Below, piece by piece: positions 23,839-36,030 of a DNA stretch of 64,000 nt. Source of the stretch: Dama dama (taxonomy: Eukaryota > Chordata > Mammalia > Artiodactyla > Cervidae). Within the stretch, counting starts at the first letter, position 1, and each line of letters begins with the position of its first letter. The position numbers and the translations under genes were made by a program. The DNA is taken from contig NC_083698.1 in the NCBI RefSeq assembly GCF_033118175.1, positions 48,587,501 to 48,651,500 of the forward strand. Reading direction: 5' to 3'. The notes beneath the pieces are model-generated. The model worked only from the letters and a program-made list of their open reading frames with translations. It had not been told where the DNA came from and searched no databases.

Positions 23839-24069
23839 CTGCAGAAGATGGAAAACAAGAGAAACGAAATTTTATTTTTCGTTCATAAAATGCCCTCACA
23901 ATTTCAACACAAGAAGTTTCATCTTTACAGGAGGATTTAAAATGGGCTTACACAGAGGGCCATGCCATATGTGAAACTCTTGATGTCCTTTGTAACATCT
24001 TTATACTATGCAATAAGACTTTATTTAGGTTTTAGCAAAAGTCATTTGGAAACATTTATGTATGAGGTG

Positions 24070-24094
24070 TTTTTTTTTGTTTTTTTTTTTTTTT
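24070..24094 (+). repeat. T-rich run
   Basis: Two T runs split by a single G in intron 3. Confidence 0.85.
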
Positions 24095-24184
24095 ACTAAA
24101 AGTATACAGTGGCCATAAAGTAACGGTGCCATTTCTGAAGTAGTGTGTTAATTGGTAACATGTACGTTGCACTTAACAATTTGT

Positions 24185-24300
24185 AAAATATTTTTCATTT
24201 GATTTTTATGACAACTTCAGGAGTCAGAGTAGGTATTATTAGTTTCACAGTGCAGATGAAAAAACTGAAGCCAAAGAGACCAAGTGATTGATATGATTTC
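24185..24300 (-). mobile_element. MIR fragment
   Basis: Reads tgacaacttcaggagtcaga, then cagtgcagatgaaaaaactg: the reversed MIR core. Confidence 0.5.
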
Positions 24301-25331
24301 AAAACAGAACTCTCAAAAGCACTTTGAGTGATAGAACGAACACCAGAATGAACAGCTTCTTGAGACAACCACATAAAGGGGAGCTGGCAACAGGAGGGAG
24401 GAGCAAAAAGGCACTGGTGCTATTTACAGTCCAAAGCTGTATCCTTCCTAGTCTGGGATAGGTGGTGACTTTTAGGAAGAAGTGTGTCAAAAAATTGCAG
24501 CCTCAGGCCAGTTTCCAACAATTCATCAAGAGCTCAAAGGTCTATGAGTTAACAAGGAGAGACCAAAGTTGTGTTTTCCAAATCCACTTCATCTGATCCT
24601 CAACTGACCACTGAATCAAACTGTCCATCAAATCATTACTGCTTTGCCTGAATATGTAAGAATAGATTTGAACACATGGATTTGAATCCAGAAGATCTAA
24701 GTCTTAACCATCTTGCTAAAATTGCCTTCAGAAGATAAAGACATAAACCCTCTTTTATGGTGGTCTAGTGAAATGGGGATCTGAGGCTAAACCTTGCCTG
24801 GAAATAACGTTATGCTAATTGAGTCCATTTCAAATGTATATTTTCAACCAGACAGCTCCTCCCCATTTTGCTCAGCATTACTCTCCCCCAGCCCATAATT
24901 TGCTCCATCCACCTCCGATTTCTATAATGTCTTTTCTAAACCTCAGTGCCCAACCCCACCAGCCCTCTCATTCTCAACAGGCAAAGTGCTTTTCTATAAC
25001 CACATCACCTCCACAAGCCATAAGCCATAGTGCCATCATTGACTGACTACTGGCTTTGTGTAGCTACTCATTCAATACTTGGTATTCTGTACCTCATTTC
25101 AAATTTACTATGTAGACCAAGGTTCTGAATGTAAGAAAAGGTTCAAACCTTTTAAAAATGTTTCCAAACTAATCACAAACATGGAATATTAGAGTTCTCT
25201 CATCTCACATAGCCACATTTTAAGTTTGAACTACAGCAAACAGACAGGTACTAAAAAAAAAAAATAAACAAACATGCTAACAACCTACCCAGATAAACCA
25301 GGTAAATAGTTGGCCATAACTACTGAAGAGT

Positions 25332-25539
25332 CTATTTATCTTCCCAGGTGGCTCAGTGGTAAAGAAGCCACCTGCCAATGCAGGAGGCATAAGAGATGTC
25401 GAGAAGATCCCCTGGAGAAAGAAATACAACCCACTCCAATTCTTGCCTGGGAAATCCCATGGACAGAGGAACCTGGTGGGCTGCAGTCCATGGGGTCGCA
25501 AGAGAGACACGACTTAGCAACTGAGCACACATGCACACA
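25332..25539 (+). mobile_element. Bov-tA SINE with target duplication
   Basis: Contains cttcccaggtggctcagtgg and catggacagaggaacctggt, with a (CA)-type tail. A 7-bp duplication gaagagt lies at 25325-25331 and 25540-25546. Confidence 0.9.
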
Positions 25540-27540
25540 GAAGAGTACCTTTTTTCTAAAAGGTAAATAAGTGCAGAAATCACCGCTTGTTGGCATGGAC
25601 CACTTTATGCATGCTTTGTACTTTTGTTACAAGTATATTCATTTTTACAATATATAGAATTGTTTTTGAGGATGTAAACTTTATGTAAATAGTATCATAT
25701 TGTGCTTTTTGCAACTTTAACTTTTTAAACACAGTTGTGTTTCTGACATGTAGCCCCAATGATACTTGTATATCTACCTCATTTATTCTAAGTACTGTTT
25801 ACATGACATCCTGCGAATAAATCAGGATAATTGCCCCATTGCCCTACTCTGGGGAAGATGGGCTATTCCCATTTCCAAACTAGTAAATCTGTGCAAGTGC
25901 TGCCCTGGCTGTTAATTTATTAAGTTCTACAGATTCATGCCAAACTTTCTCTAGATCATTTATTTCAAAATAATTCCTTAAACTATGAAAACTTACAGTC
26001 AACATGAACCTTAGATTTGAAACTACATGTATAAATATATCCGCAATACAAATATAATTTTCATGGTATGCTTATAGTGTCACTATTTCATCCTCAAACT
26101 TAATTTTATATCAGTATTTTATCCTAGAATTCTTCTCTATTATGTCTATGTTCTTCATAGACAAGTATCAATGCCACATCTATACTGATTTATTTTCCCA
26201 TTAATATTGAGTTTGCATTTGGTTAAAATGCTCTCTTGATTGCAGTCAAGAGGATGAATTCATATTCATCCACCCATGTTGGATATACTAGGTGTGGCCA
26301 TGAAGCAGAGAATAAGTTGGAAGCATTACCAGACATACCAGATTAAATGTCATTTCTTTTTCATTATAAGACTTTAGCCAGAAGACTATGATGTGTGACA
26401 ACTTTCCATGAATCCAGCTGCTTATATCATAATTAGCATAATCACCTTCCTCCTTTTTCCAGGACTAATAGATACTATTATAGAATATAGAACCACTGAT
26501 AAATACCACAATGCATATTTCTAAGGAGTGACTCTTATCTATGGAATGCTAAAAAAGAACATTCTGAGGGAAAAGAGAAATATTTTAGTAATTGAGCAGT
26601 ACACAGAATTTTTAGAATTAGAAATATATGGGTTTATGCAAGTTTTCTCCTACTGAGTAATTTGAACTAAAGTCCCTGCCACTGTATCACCATTATATTT
26701 TTTCCATAACCTGTCACCTCACAACAGAACTATTTGCAGAATTGGAATTCAGTTGCAACTTATAAGAAAATAAATAAGACTATGTTAATCTGATTCAGAT
26801 ACCTATTCTGCAGGTCACATGACTGAATTAATTAGCTGTCACCTTGCCTCAAACAAAAAGAGAACATATTCATCCTTTGAACAACAATGGCTATTCCACA
26901 ATGACATTGGTAGCATTAGTCTGAGAGGGTACACGTTCACAGAAAAAAGAAAAGAAAAACGCAGAAAATTTTTGGTAGAGAAAATTTTAATAATTGGACC
27001 ATCTGCCAACAGCAAAACATAAACCTCACTGCAACATGGAACCATCAACATTCAAGGACAAAATCAGCACTCCAGATGCCTCCTCCTATAGTTTTCCATG
27101 CTCTGTTTTAAGCAGCATGTTCTCTAATATTTATAATGAAAGCACTTACAGACATCACCTGATTTTATTATTTGGAAGGGAAAACAATGGTAACTGATAC
27201 CTAGGCTTAATCTATGTGTGCAGTCCTTTAAAAAACCATCCTGTAATGACTGGGAGAAACACAGTCTTCTGTTCTTAGTTTGCGAAAGCTGTGTGAACCC
27301 TGTTACTAGACTATTTTCATTACACAAGAAAAGTCCCAATTTGCCACCATATAAAATAGTGCAAGCTGACTGAGGCTTGAATGTAATGAGGTAGAATGCA
27401 AATTTATTTAAAATTTAATAAAATATTTTATTTTTAATCAGACACAAATTAAGATGAAATTAAGAGTTCACTTAGATAATGGAAGAAGCCTGATACCAAT
27501 CTTTAAGTCAGCATGACAAGGCAATAAACACTGAAGTGAG

Positions 27541-27690
27541 AGTCATGAAATCCAAGTTCTTATCCCAGCATGTCACCTGCACTCTGTCACCTTAGTCACT
27601 CCCCTCCTCTTGACAGTTTTCTCACTCATAAACTAAGTGGTGGAGCAAGCTTATCTTAAAGATCCCCTCCAGAGCTAATATCTCAGATTA
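27541..27690 (+). mobile_element. Possible MIR fragment
   Basis: Loose match: caccttagtcactcccctcc, then gttttctcactcataaacta, in MIR order. Confidence 0.4.
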
Positions 27691-28354
27691 TATGATGAGT
27701 CCAGGGAATCCCAGAACAGAGGCTGAGGAGTCCCTGCACAACTGACTGGCGCACACCCTGACTTCGCTGTGTGTGTTTTCTACTCAGAGGGATGCAGGTC
27801 TGAATTGTGCGAGTTCAGGAGACCATCTGGGTAGAGGGGGTCAAGTTAGAGAACGGCACAAGTGACTACCTTCCTGCTGGGAATGTATATAGATTAGCCT
27901 CCCAGGAAAAAATTAGGAAGCCTGAAAATACATCCTGGGAAATACATCTGGTCTCTCCTGGGATCCTCTAGACCTCAGCTTAAATGCACTGTACTTGAGT
28001 CTGAATCCTTTAGCCATTTTGTTCTATCTGCACACCTAGGACAGCATCAGATGCTTCTAGAGATATGAATGTCCGCTGGATAGTTAAACCAAGAAAGAAA
28101 GTTCTGGTGAAAATAGAAAACTTGGTTCATGCTTGCAATTATATTAAATTAATTAATCCCAAGATTACTTTAAAAATTATAACTGCAAATCCAAAGCATA
28201 GTTGATTCTAATACAGGAGGAATCAGTTGAAAAACCTCTAAGGTTACATTGTTTTCTATAGTGTGCACTAAAAAAACACACCAAAATAAAAATAGACAAA
28301 GAGTATTAAAAGGCAATTTACACCCCTCAAAAACATGTATATATAAATACTTAA

Positions 28355-28441
28355 TACATGTGAGTGCATGTTAAATCATTACAGTTGTATCTGACTCTTT
28401 GAGACCCCATGGCCTATAACCTGCCAGGCTCCTCTGTCCAT
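28355..28441 (-). mobile_element. Bov-tA SINE fragment
   Basis: Contains gactctttgagaccccatgg and gccaggctcctctgtccata. Only the last 85 bp or so of the family pattern remain. Confidence 0.75.
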
Positions 28442-28878
28442 AAAAACTGTTTAAACTCACTAGGAGACAAAAATAATTCAAATAAAAATGATAATACACT
28501 CTTTTACTCTTAACAATTTGCAAACATTTTTAAAATTATAATACCTATTGTTAGGACTGAATTTTCATACTTTAGAATAAGGAAAGTAAATTAATACATC
28601 TTTCCTGGAGCACAACTGGAAAATCTACTAACATTTAGCTTTTAAAGAGATGTGCATTGAAAGATTATTTGTAACAGTGAAAAACTGGAAGCAATTTAAA
28701 TATTCAATGACGAGGAACTGATAAAATAAATTATGGTACAGCCACATGAGTCACTAAGCATTAAAATGATTAGGTAGAAAAGTATCTAATGATATGAAAA
28801 GGCATTCACAATGCATTAAGAGAAGTAAATTTATAATACATTATTTAAAGTAATGATTCACATCCCTTCGTTAAGTAT

Positions 28879-28905
28879 GTGTATATATATATATATATAT
28901 ATATT
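28879..28905. repeat. (TA)n microsatellite
   Basis: About twelve TA units without interruption. Confidence 0.95.
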
Positions 28906-29752
28906 CTCATGGGAAAAAGTTGGAAAGATAAGTGTCAAGTTTATCAATAATTATCTGATCATTTTCTTAATGATAAAAACACTCAAAAATAATAAATTTT
29001 AGATAGAAAGTGGTATATAACTTATGATAGTAAATAAATGATAAAAAGAAAACACACATACAAAAAATGGAAGTGTAAACACACACCCAGAATTTACCAT
29101 AAAATACAAACAGTACTGGCTTACATACCAAAGGAAAGGCTTAAGATTTGAGAGAGTAAACAAGTGTCAAATTATTTATCTTGAAACACTAGAGTTTGAT
29201 GGAAATTTTTTACTTTATACTAATTGCTAAACAAAAATTTTACATATTTGACATAGAAAATAAAACCTACCCATTGTCCCAACTATATAGTTTTCACAAA
29301 AATGTATGTACATCACACAGAGAAAAGAATTCAAAACTATCATCATAATATCTGTCTACCCTGAATCATGTTTTTAGATTCAATGCCTAATTGAAAATGT
29401 TTTGCTTTTGGTATTTTCCTTTGGGTGTTCATTGATTTAATAACTATTACTAGCAATGTCTTTACTAGAAATATAAGCTATGTTCTTCATGTTTTATAAG
29501 AACATGTTCCTGGACTTGCTGATATAGCAGCAAGAGTAGGCTTAATTCAGAAAACAGAATACTAGAAGATATGTTAAAATATTAATTTTAATTTCTGAAG
29601 TAATAGTTAGATTCTAGGTATTTTTCTATGCTCTAGAAATATGAAATGGGTACTCTAAGACTTGCTTCTAGAATATAGAAAAATAAGTAAATGCAAAGAA
29701 TAGGAGTATTTGTGAAGGTCGGTATAGACTATATTTAATGATACAGTAACAG

Positions 29753-29975
29753 GTAACACTTAGGAAGCACTTTCTTTGTACCAAGATCTACTCTACATGC
29801 TTAACTTTAATTTTCACAATATATCTATGAAGTAAGAGCTATTATTGTCTCCATTTACTATAAAAAAAACCTGAGACAAACAGTTTAAATAACTTGTCCA
29901 GTGTCAGACAGCTAGCAAGTGGTTAAAACTAGGATTCAAACCAGTTTGGTAACAGAGCCTCAACTCTTATTTATA
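29753..29975 (-). mobile_element. MIR SINE
   Basis: Reversed MIR in order: aggaagcactttctttgtac, tatgaagtaagagctattat, gacagctagcaagtggttaa, and a tRNA-like end. Confidence 0.65.
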
Positions 29976-30282
29976 ACCTTAAATCAAAATGAAAACTTTT
30001 ATAACATGACCTGGTTTTCCCCAAGTTGATCATCAGTACAAGCACTGTGATTTGTTCAACATCAAACTACCAAATCAAATTATGGTAATATCACTGCAAT
30101 TTAAAATAAATACCATTTTTCTAGGCCCCATATCATAGACACATAATTTAAAAGTTAGAAGGAATCATAGAAAGTGTACACCATCACCACATCACACTCA
30201 TGAGTCACCACTGGATACTGGTTAACTAGAAGAAGTAAAGAGGCCCCAAGCTCACAACAAGAATGAGGAAACTGGGCCACTG

Positions 30283-30332
30283 GTCCCCAAAGAGTCGGGC
30301 ATGACTTAGTAACTAAACAACAATAAATATGC
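30283..30332 (+). mobile_element. Bov-tA 3' fragment
   Basis: Short piece reading caaagagtcgggcatgactt, then aactaaacaacaataa. Confidence 0.5.
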
Positions 30333-30907
30333 AGTTTAAGCTGTAAGTACAATACATGATCACAGACAACTCCTAATTTATAAATCAACTTTATTCTAAA
30401 ATTTCACATGTGAGAACAGATGTATTTTGCCCCAGAGACAATATCCTACGAGACAGGGTGTTGGATTCCTGAATTTGCTTTTAAAAGCACATGTAATACT
30501 AAATGTTCGTGCAGCAACTTTGTGTTCCATAGCACTGTAAAAGCCTAACCAACCCACATAACGTTGTTTTTAGCAGGAAGAGCCTGGACCATCTCTGCAT
30601 GCAATCTTGAGTGCCCCTCCTAGCTATACCTTTGCCCTCTCCAGGCACATCTACGCTCCAACAGAGTCTTGAGAGACAGTGCCAGAGCAAGACACAGAAA
30701 GTTAATAGTTAACACTGGGACTTTGAAATAAACCCCGAGCCACATTTAATCTCAGTGGGATTCCTGTCCCTTTCATTCAGGGACTCCTTGGCCATGATAA
30801 GTCCACCCAGTTCTTTTCTCACAACTATAACTTCTAACTAGCCTTTCTCTTCTTCTACGACCCTGCAAGTCCCTGCTACTCAAAGTATAGTGCTAGGAAA
30901 AGAGCTT

Positions 30908-30962
30908 TTTGTTTTTCTTTTTTTAATTTTATTGGCATATAGTTGATTTATATTATCGTGTT
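30908..30962 (-). mobile_element. L1 3' tail fragment
   Basis: Reads ttttattggcatatagttga, the reverse of the ruminant L1 3' end, starting from a T-rich stretch. Confidence 0.5.
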
Positions 30963-30970
30963 CCTTTCTT

Positions 30971-31178
30971 GTGAAGTGAAGTCGCTTAATCGTGTCTGAC
31001 TCTTTGCAAGCCCATGGACTGTAGCCTACCACGCGCCTCAGTCCATGGAATTTTCCAGGCAAGAGTACTGGAGTGGGTTGCCATTTCCTTCTCCAGGGGA
31101 TCTTTCTGACCCAGGGATTGAACCTGGGTCTCCCACACTGCAGGCATACGGCGTTACTGTCTGAGCCATCAGGAAGCA
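30971..31178 (-). mobile_element. Bov-tA SINE with target duplication
   Basis: Begins gtgaagtgaagtcgcttaat, contains cagggattgaacctgggtct, and is flanked by ctttctt at 30964-30970 and 31179-31185. Confidence 0.9.
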
Positions 31179-31835
31179 CTTTCTTTTAGAGATGCAGAAT
31201 CTTAGGTTCAACTCAGAAACTTCTGAATTAGAATCTATATTTTAGCCAAGTGGGAGGAGCTGCTGCCTAGTATGTGTATATAAGTTTGAGAAACATTGTC
31301 CTTCTCTCATTAAGGTAGCTAATAATTATTTCTATGTTTAAAATTTTTTTATATCATCATTTAAAAAAATTCAACTATAAAGTTCCAAAAGTACCACCCC
31401 CCCACCCCATATCCTCACCTTAGATTCTAAAGAAAGTCAGATGCATTCATTGAAAATGCTCATGCCAGTCTACCTCAATCAGAATCACTGGGGGAATTTT
31501 ATTCCAGAGTCCATCTCAGACCAAATAAACCACTTTATGTAGGGTCGGACTGGTTACACTAAAGTAAAACTTACCTGTTTCAAAGAAATCTAAACCATAT
31601 GATTTTCCAAACCTTGTCACAGGAACTGGATAGTCACTATGGGTTGCACAAGTAAGTGTAGCCATGTCTTAGGAACGGGGGTTCTAGTAGAAGATGGAAA
31701 TATTCAGGATACAGGGTGAGTGTAGGCAGTATAGCTTTCAAGACCCCAATGGGGTTACAGAAGAAGTTAGATAGAGGGGGATGGGAGAGGAAGCTGAAAA
31801 GAGTCCTCCATGACGGGCATCTAGATTTGCTGGAG

Positions 31836-32036
31836 GTAGCCAACCTTTACCATCTGCCTACAATGTGGGAGACCCGGGTTCAATCCTCTGGAGAAGAAAA
31901 TGGCAACCCACTCCAGTATTCTTGCCTGGAAAGTCCCATGGACAGAGGAGCAATGGTAGGCTACAGTTCATTGGGTCACAAAGAGTTGGACACGACTGAG
32001 CAACTTCACTTTCTTTTTCAGTTTCACTTTCAGCTG
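31836..32036 (+). mobile_element. Bov-tA SINE
   Basis: Contains gagacccgggttcaatcctc and gagttggacacgactgagca with a (TTCACTTTC) tail. It directly precedes the BovB copy. Confidence 0.88.
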
Positions 32037-32039
32037 ACC

Positions 32040-32257
32040 TTAGGTAAAAGGGACATGCTAGTAAAGGTTATGCTCAAAACTCTTCAAGCCAGGCTATAGC
32101 AGTATGGGAACCAAGAACTTTCAGATGTACAAGCTGGGTTTAGAAAAGGCAGAGCAACCAGAGATCAAATTGCAAACATGCACTGGATCACAGAGAAAGC
32201 AAGGGAATTCCAGAAAAATATCTACTTCTGCTTTATTGACTACACTAAAGCCTTTAC
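32040..32257 (+). mobile_element. BovB LINE, older host copy, left part
   Basis: RTE-clade retrotransposon fragment. It has the RT-domain lead-in ending at CFIDYTKAF (near 32230-32255), where an intact BovB would continue into the rest of the RT. The sequence breaks off there because a second BovB is inserted. It resumes at 32939. Confidence 0.8.
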
Positions 32258-32925
32258 TAAGATCATGGCATCTGGTCCCATCATTTCATAGGAAATAGAT
32301 GGGGAGACAGTGGAAACAGTGTCAGACTTTATTTTGGGCGTCTCCAAAATCACTGCAGATGGTGATTGCAGCCATGAAATTAAAAGACGCTTACTCCTTG
32401 GAAGAAAAGTTATGACCAACCTAGATAGCATATTAGAAAGCAGAGACATTACTTTGCCAACAAAGGTCCATCTAGTCAAGGCTATGGTTTTTCCAGTGGT
32501 CATGTATGGATGTGAGAGTTGGACTAAAAGAAAGCTGAGTGCTGAAGAATTGATGCTTTTGAACTGTGGTGTTGGAGAAGACTCTTGAGAGTCCCTTGAA
32601 CTGCAAGGAGATCCAACCAGTCCATCCTAAAGGAGATCAGTCCTGGGTGTTCACTGGAAGGGCTGATGCTGAAGCTGAAACTCCAATACTTTGGCCACCT
32701 CATGCGAAGAGTTGACTCCTTGGAAAAGACCCTGATGCTGGGAAAGATTGGGGGCAGGAGGAGAAGGGGACGACAGAAGATGAGATGGTTGGATGGCATC
32801 ACCGACTCGATGGACATGAGTTTGAGTAGACTCCAGGAGTTGGTGATGGACAGGGAGGCCTGGCATGCTGTGATTCATGGGGTCACAAAGAGTCGGACAC
32901 AACTGAGCAACTGAACTGAACTGAA
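32258..32925 (+). mobile_element. BovB LINE, younger insertion, 5'-truncated
   Basis: Starts near aagatcatggcatctggtcc and runs to the typical BovB end ctgaactgaactgaact. A 92-codon open stretch at 32310-32588 encodes the C-terminal RTE region (ADGDCSHEIKRRLLLG, then YGCESWTKRKL). It lacks the endonuclease and RT core, so it cannot move by itself. Junction near-duplications: ctaaagcctttac (32245-32257) and ctaaaagccttac (32926-32938). Confidence 0.88.
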
Positions 32926-33968
32926 CTAAAAGCCTTACAAGGACAACAAACTCTGGAAAATTCTTAAAGAGACAGAAGTACTAGACCACCTTACCTATAT
33001 GCAGGTCAAGAAGAAACAACTAGAACCAGACATGGAACAACGGACTGGTTTCAAACTGGAAAAGCAGTACATCAAGGCTATATATTGTCATCTTGCTTAT
33101 TTAATTTACATGCAGAGTACATCATGTAAAATGCCAGGCTGGATAAATCACAAGCTGCAGTCAAGATTTTTGGGAGAAATATCAACCTCAGATATGCAGA
33201 TAATATCACTCTAACGGCAGAAATTGAAGAGGAAATAAAGAGCCTTGTGATGAGAGTGGAAGAGAAGAGTGAAAAAGCTGGCTGAAAACGCAACATTTAA
33301 AAACCTAAGATCATGGCAACTGGTCCCATCACTTCATGGCAAATAGAAGGGGAAAAAGTGGAAGCAGTGACAGACTTTAGTTTCTTGGGCCCCAAAATCA
33401 CTGCGGATTGTGACTATAGCCATGAAATTCAGACACTTGCTCCTTGGAAGGAAAGGCATGACAAAGCTACACAGTGTATTAAAAAGCAGAGATATCACCT
33501 TGTCAATAAAGGTCTGTATAGTCAAAGCTATGGTTTTTCCATATAGTAATGTATAGATGTGAAAGTTGAATCATAAAGAAGGTTTAGCACTAAAGAACTT
33601 ATGCTTTTGTACTGTGGTGCTGGAGAAGACTTTTCAGAGTTCCTTGGACTGCAAGGAGATCAAACCAGTCAATTCTAAAAGAAATCAACCCTGAATATTC
33701 ATTGGAAGGACTGATGCTGTAGTTCCAGTGCTTTGGCCACCTGATGCAAAGAGCTGACACAGTGGAAAAACCCTGATGCTGGGGAAGATTGAAGGCAAAA
33801 GGAGAAGAGGGTGGAAGAGGATGAGATGGTTAGATAGCATCACCAACTCAATGGACATTAGTTTGAGCAAACTCAGGGAGATGGTGAAGTCAGGGAAGCC
33901 TGGCGTGCTGCAGTCCATGGGGATGCAAAGAGTCGGACATGACTTAGTGACTGAACAACAGCAACAAT
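32926..33968 (+). mobile_element. BovB LINE, older host copy, right part
   Basis: Continues the RT domain from caaactctggaaaattctta. The catalytic YADD site reads Tyr-Ala-Asp-Asn at about 33192-33203 (tatgcagataat), so the second catalytic Asp is lost. Stops and frameshifts are frequent. The 3' part runs through gatgctggggaagattgaag to the cttagtgactgaacaaca end. Confidence 0.88.
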
Positions 33969-35789
33969 GAAAAGGGACATAAGTAAGTCAAAGTGTCCAA
34001 ACCAAAGACTACTCATGTGTAGAACTTCCCCAAACACTCTCTCTTCATTAGCAGTATGCCTGAACTCAAACACCTACCCAATGTCTTTGTCAAAACATAA
34101 GGGACAAAGGATCTTCTTTTGTAAGACAGACTGTAGGACTTGAGAGCTCTAGCAGCACAAGTCCCAAAACATCTTTATGCCCTTAAACTTCTGGGGCTTA
34201 AGAAATTTAAATAATAAAAGTAGTTTGACCCAAGTTTTACTGATGTGTATCTCAATTTGATGATGGAAATATGCCCAGAGCTGCCTAGGAGTCAAAAATA
34301 TATTTGAGCACACACTTGTGAATTTCTTATCATAATAAAGGTATCATGATAACCATATTCTCTAGGTAATCTGCTTATAGAACTCCCTTCCCTTGACTCC
34401 CTCTAACTGTCCTTAATTGACTCACAGAGTTAATTTTTCAACACTCAGTTTCTCTTCTATGCTCAGAGTCTTAAATGTTAAAGGCAATTTTGTATCTGGC
34501 TGCTGAGTCAAAGGCAGAAAAGAAAAAGAAAACAAAAAAAAACAAGCACATAGTTAATGAGGAGAGGCCATAGCTAATATGACTTTAAACTACATCACTA
34601 TTGCAGCCAGACAAACTCTTTCGTGATGGCATTTCCTTCTTTTCTTAACCTTTCACAGTAAACAGCAAACTTTATAGTACTTTTTCCATCAGTCTTGAAA
34701 CCAATCAAACCTTCTTTACACCACAATTATCCTGGTTTAGAGGGACTAAGAAGACACAGGACATCTTGAAAGTATGTCCATCTTTTACCAAGAGTCGTGT
34801 TATAACAGGTTCGAGAATCCCTGCTCATTTAATAAAACAAAAATTACCCAGAAGGACACACACAGAGGAAAGAAGAAATGCCCGGAAAGAATACAATAAA
34901 TACCAAGGCATTTGGTATAAGTTGTTTAAAAGGAGAGAGGTCTTAATAGAATAGTGAAATGTTCTCTCCTTCTTTTCTTCCTGCAACAGATAAAAAGAAC
35001 GGAGTAGAGAGATCAGATGCCCTGAGAAGCTACACTTGTCTTAATGACCACCACATAAACTCTTAAAGACTTAACAGTTTTCAACATTTTCACTGCTTAA
35101 AACTGCACAGTGAGGCTATGAAGCCTTTACTCTGTGACAAGGCTAAGAAACCCACAGCCGTGCCAATAAATATTCTCTCCCTGCCTTCCCACCATACACA
35201 TGTCAATTGCTTTCCCCATCAGTCCTTTTCCTCACCCATATTCTGCTGGTTATCAGAGGAAGTTGAGCTGATGGAAATCAACTTTGCCCTTTAAACATGC
35301 TGTCAGTTCCAGATCAAGGGCTTCGGGACCGGCTTAGCTCAGGAGCATCCGTCACTCCTCACTCCCACCTCTGGGCAGTTAATTAACACACCTAGAAAGG
35401 CCTTAAGATTCCTTTTGCTGGGATATTTTTAGGCTTGAGACATTTAAGAATAAGCTAGTCTTTCTCCACATTCACTTCATTCTTCTACCACTTAATTTTT
35501 TCTATATCTTTGACCCTTAGCACTTCTGGCTCTTGGGTGGATTTCACACAATTCCTTTAAGCGGAAAAATTGCAGTTGGTTCCCCTGTCCTGCCACCAAA
35601 ATCTGAATTTTCTTCAGATTTGTCCCTGAGGTGACCCTAGAAGAATCCTCAACCTTCAAACTTTTAACCTGTATCTCCTGAGAAGATGCAGAGTAGATCA
35701 GCAGATCCAAGACTGATTACTACAGCCACCATTCCACTGAGTACTGACATACAATCATTATATAGTTACAGAGCAATTATAATCTGATC

Positions 35790-36030
35790 TAATGGAAGGG
35801 TCACAGGCTTTGGAACCAAAGAGATCTGGCTATCACCAAATTTTCCATGTGCGTAACTTGGGAAAATTTACTTAATTTCCTGCATCTCAATTTTCTTTTC
35901 CATATGTTAGAGACACTAATCACTGCTCCATAGCATTACTAGGAGAATTAAACAAAATAATATTTATAAAGGGTTTAATGCTTAACCTGGAATAGCTAAG
36001 ATACTCAATAAATATTAAACTATATTTTGA
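35790..36030 (+). mobile_element. MIR SINE
   Basis: Begins gtcacaggctttggaaccaa, then cgtaacttgggaaaatttac and ctgcatctcaattttctttt, ending near ctaagatactcaataaat. Confidence 0.6.

Larger units (their letters stand above)
30862..31300. mobile_element. MER5A-like fossil split by later insertions
   Basis: Left part at 30862-30905 (ctactcaaagtatagtgc). Right part at 31188-31300 (agaaacttctgaattagaat and agtttgagaaacattg). Between them lie an L1-type tail and a Bov-tA SINE. Confidence 0.5.

Noticed and set aside
28879..28905. CRISPR-like or other ordered array
   Set aside because: It is a simple (TA)n microsatellite; no spaced direct repeats occur anywhere in the window.
32310..32588. 92-codon open frame as a host gene
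   Set aside because: It is the C-terminal part of the BovB LINE ORF; a near copy occurs at 39680-39958.
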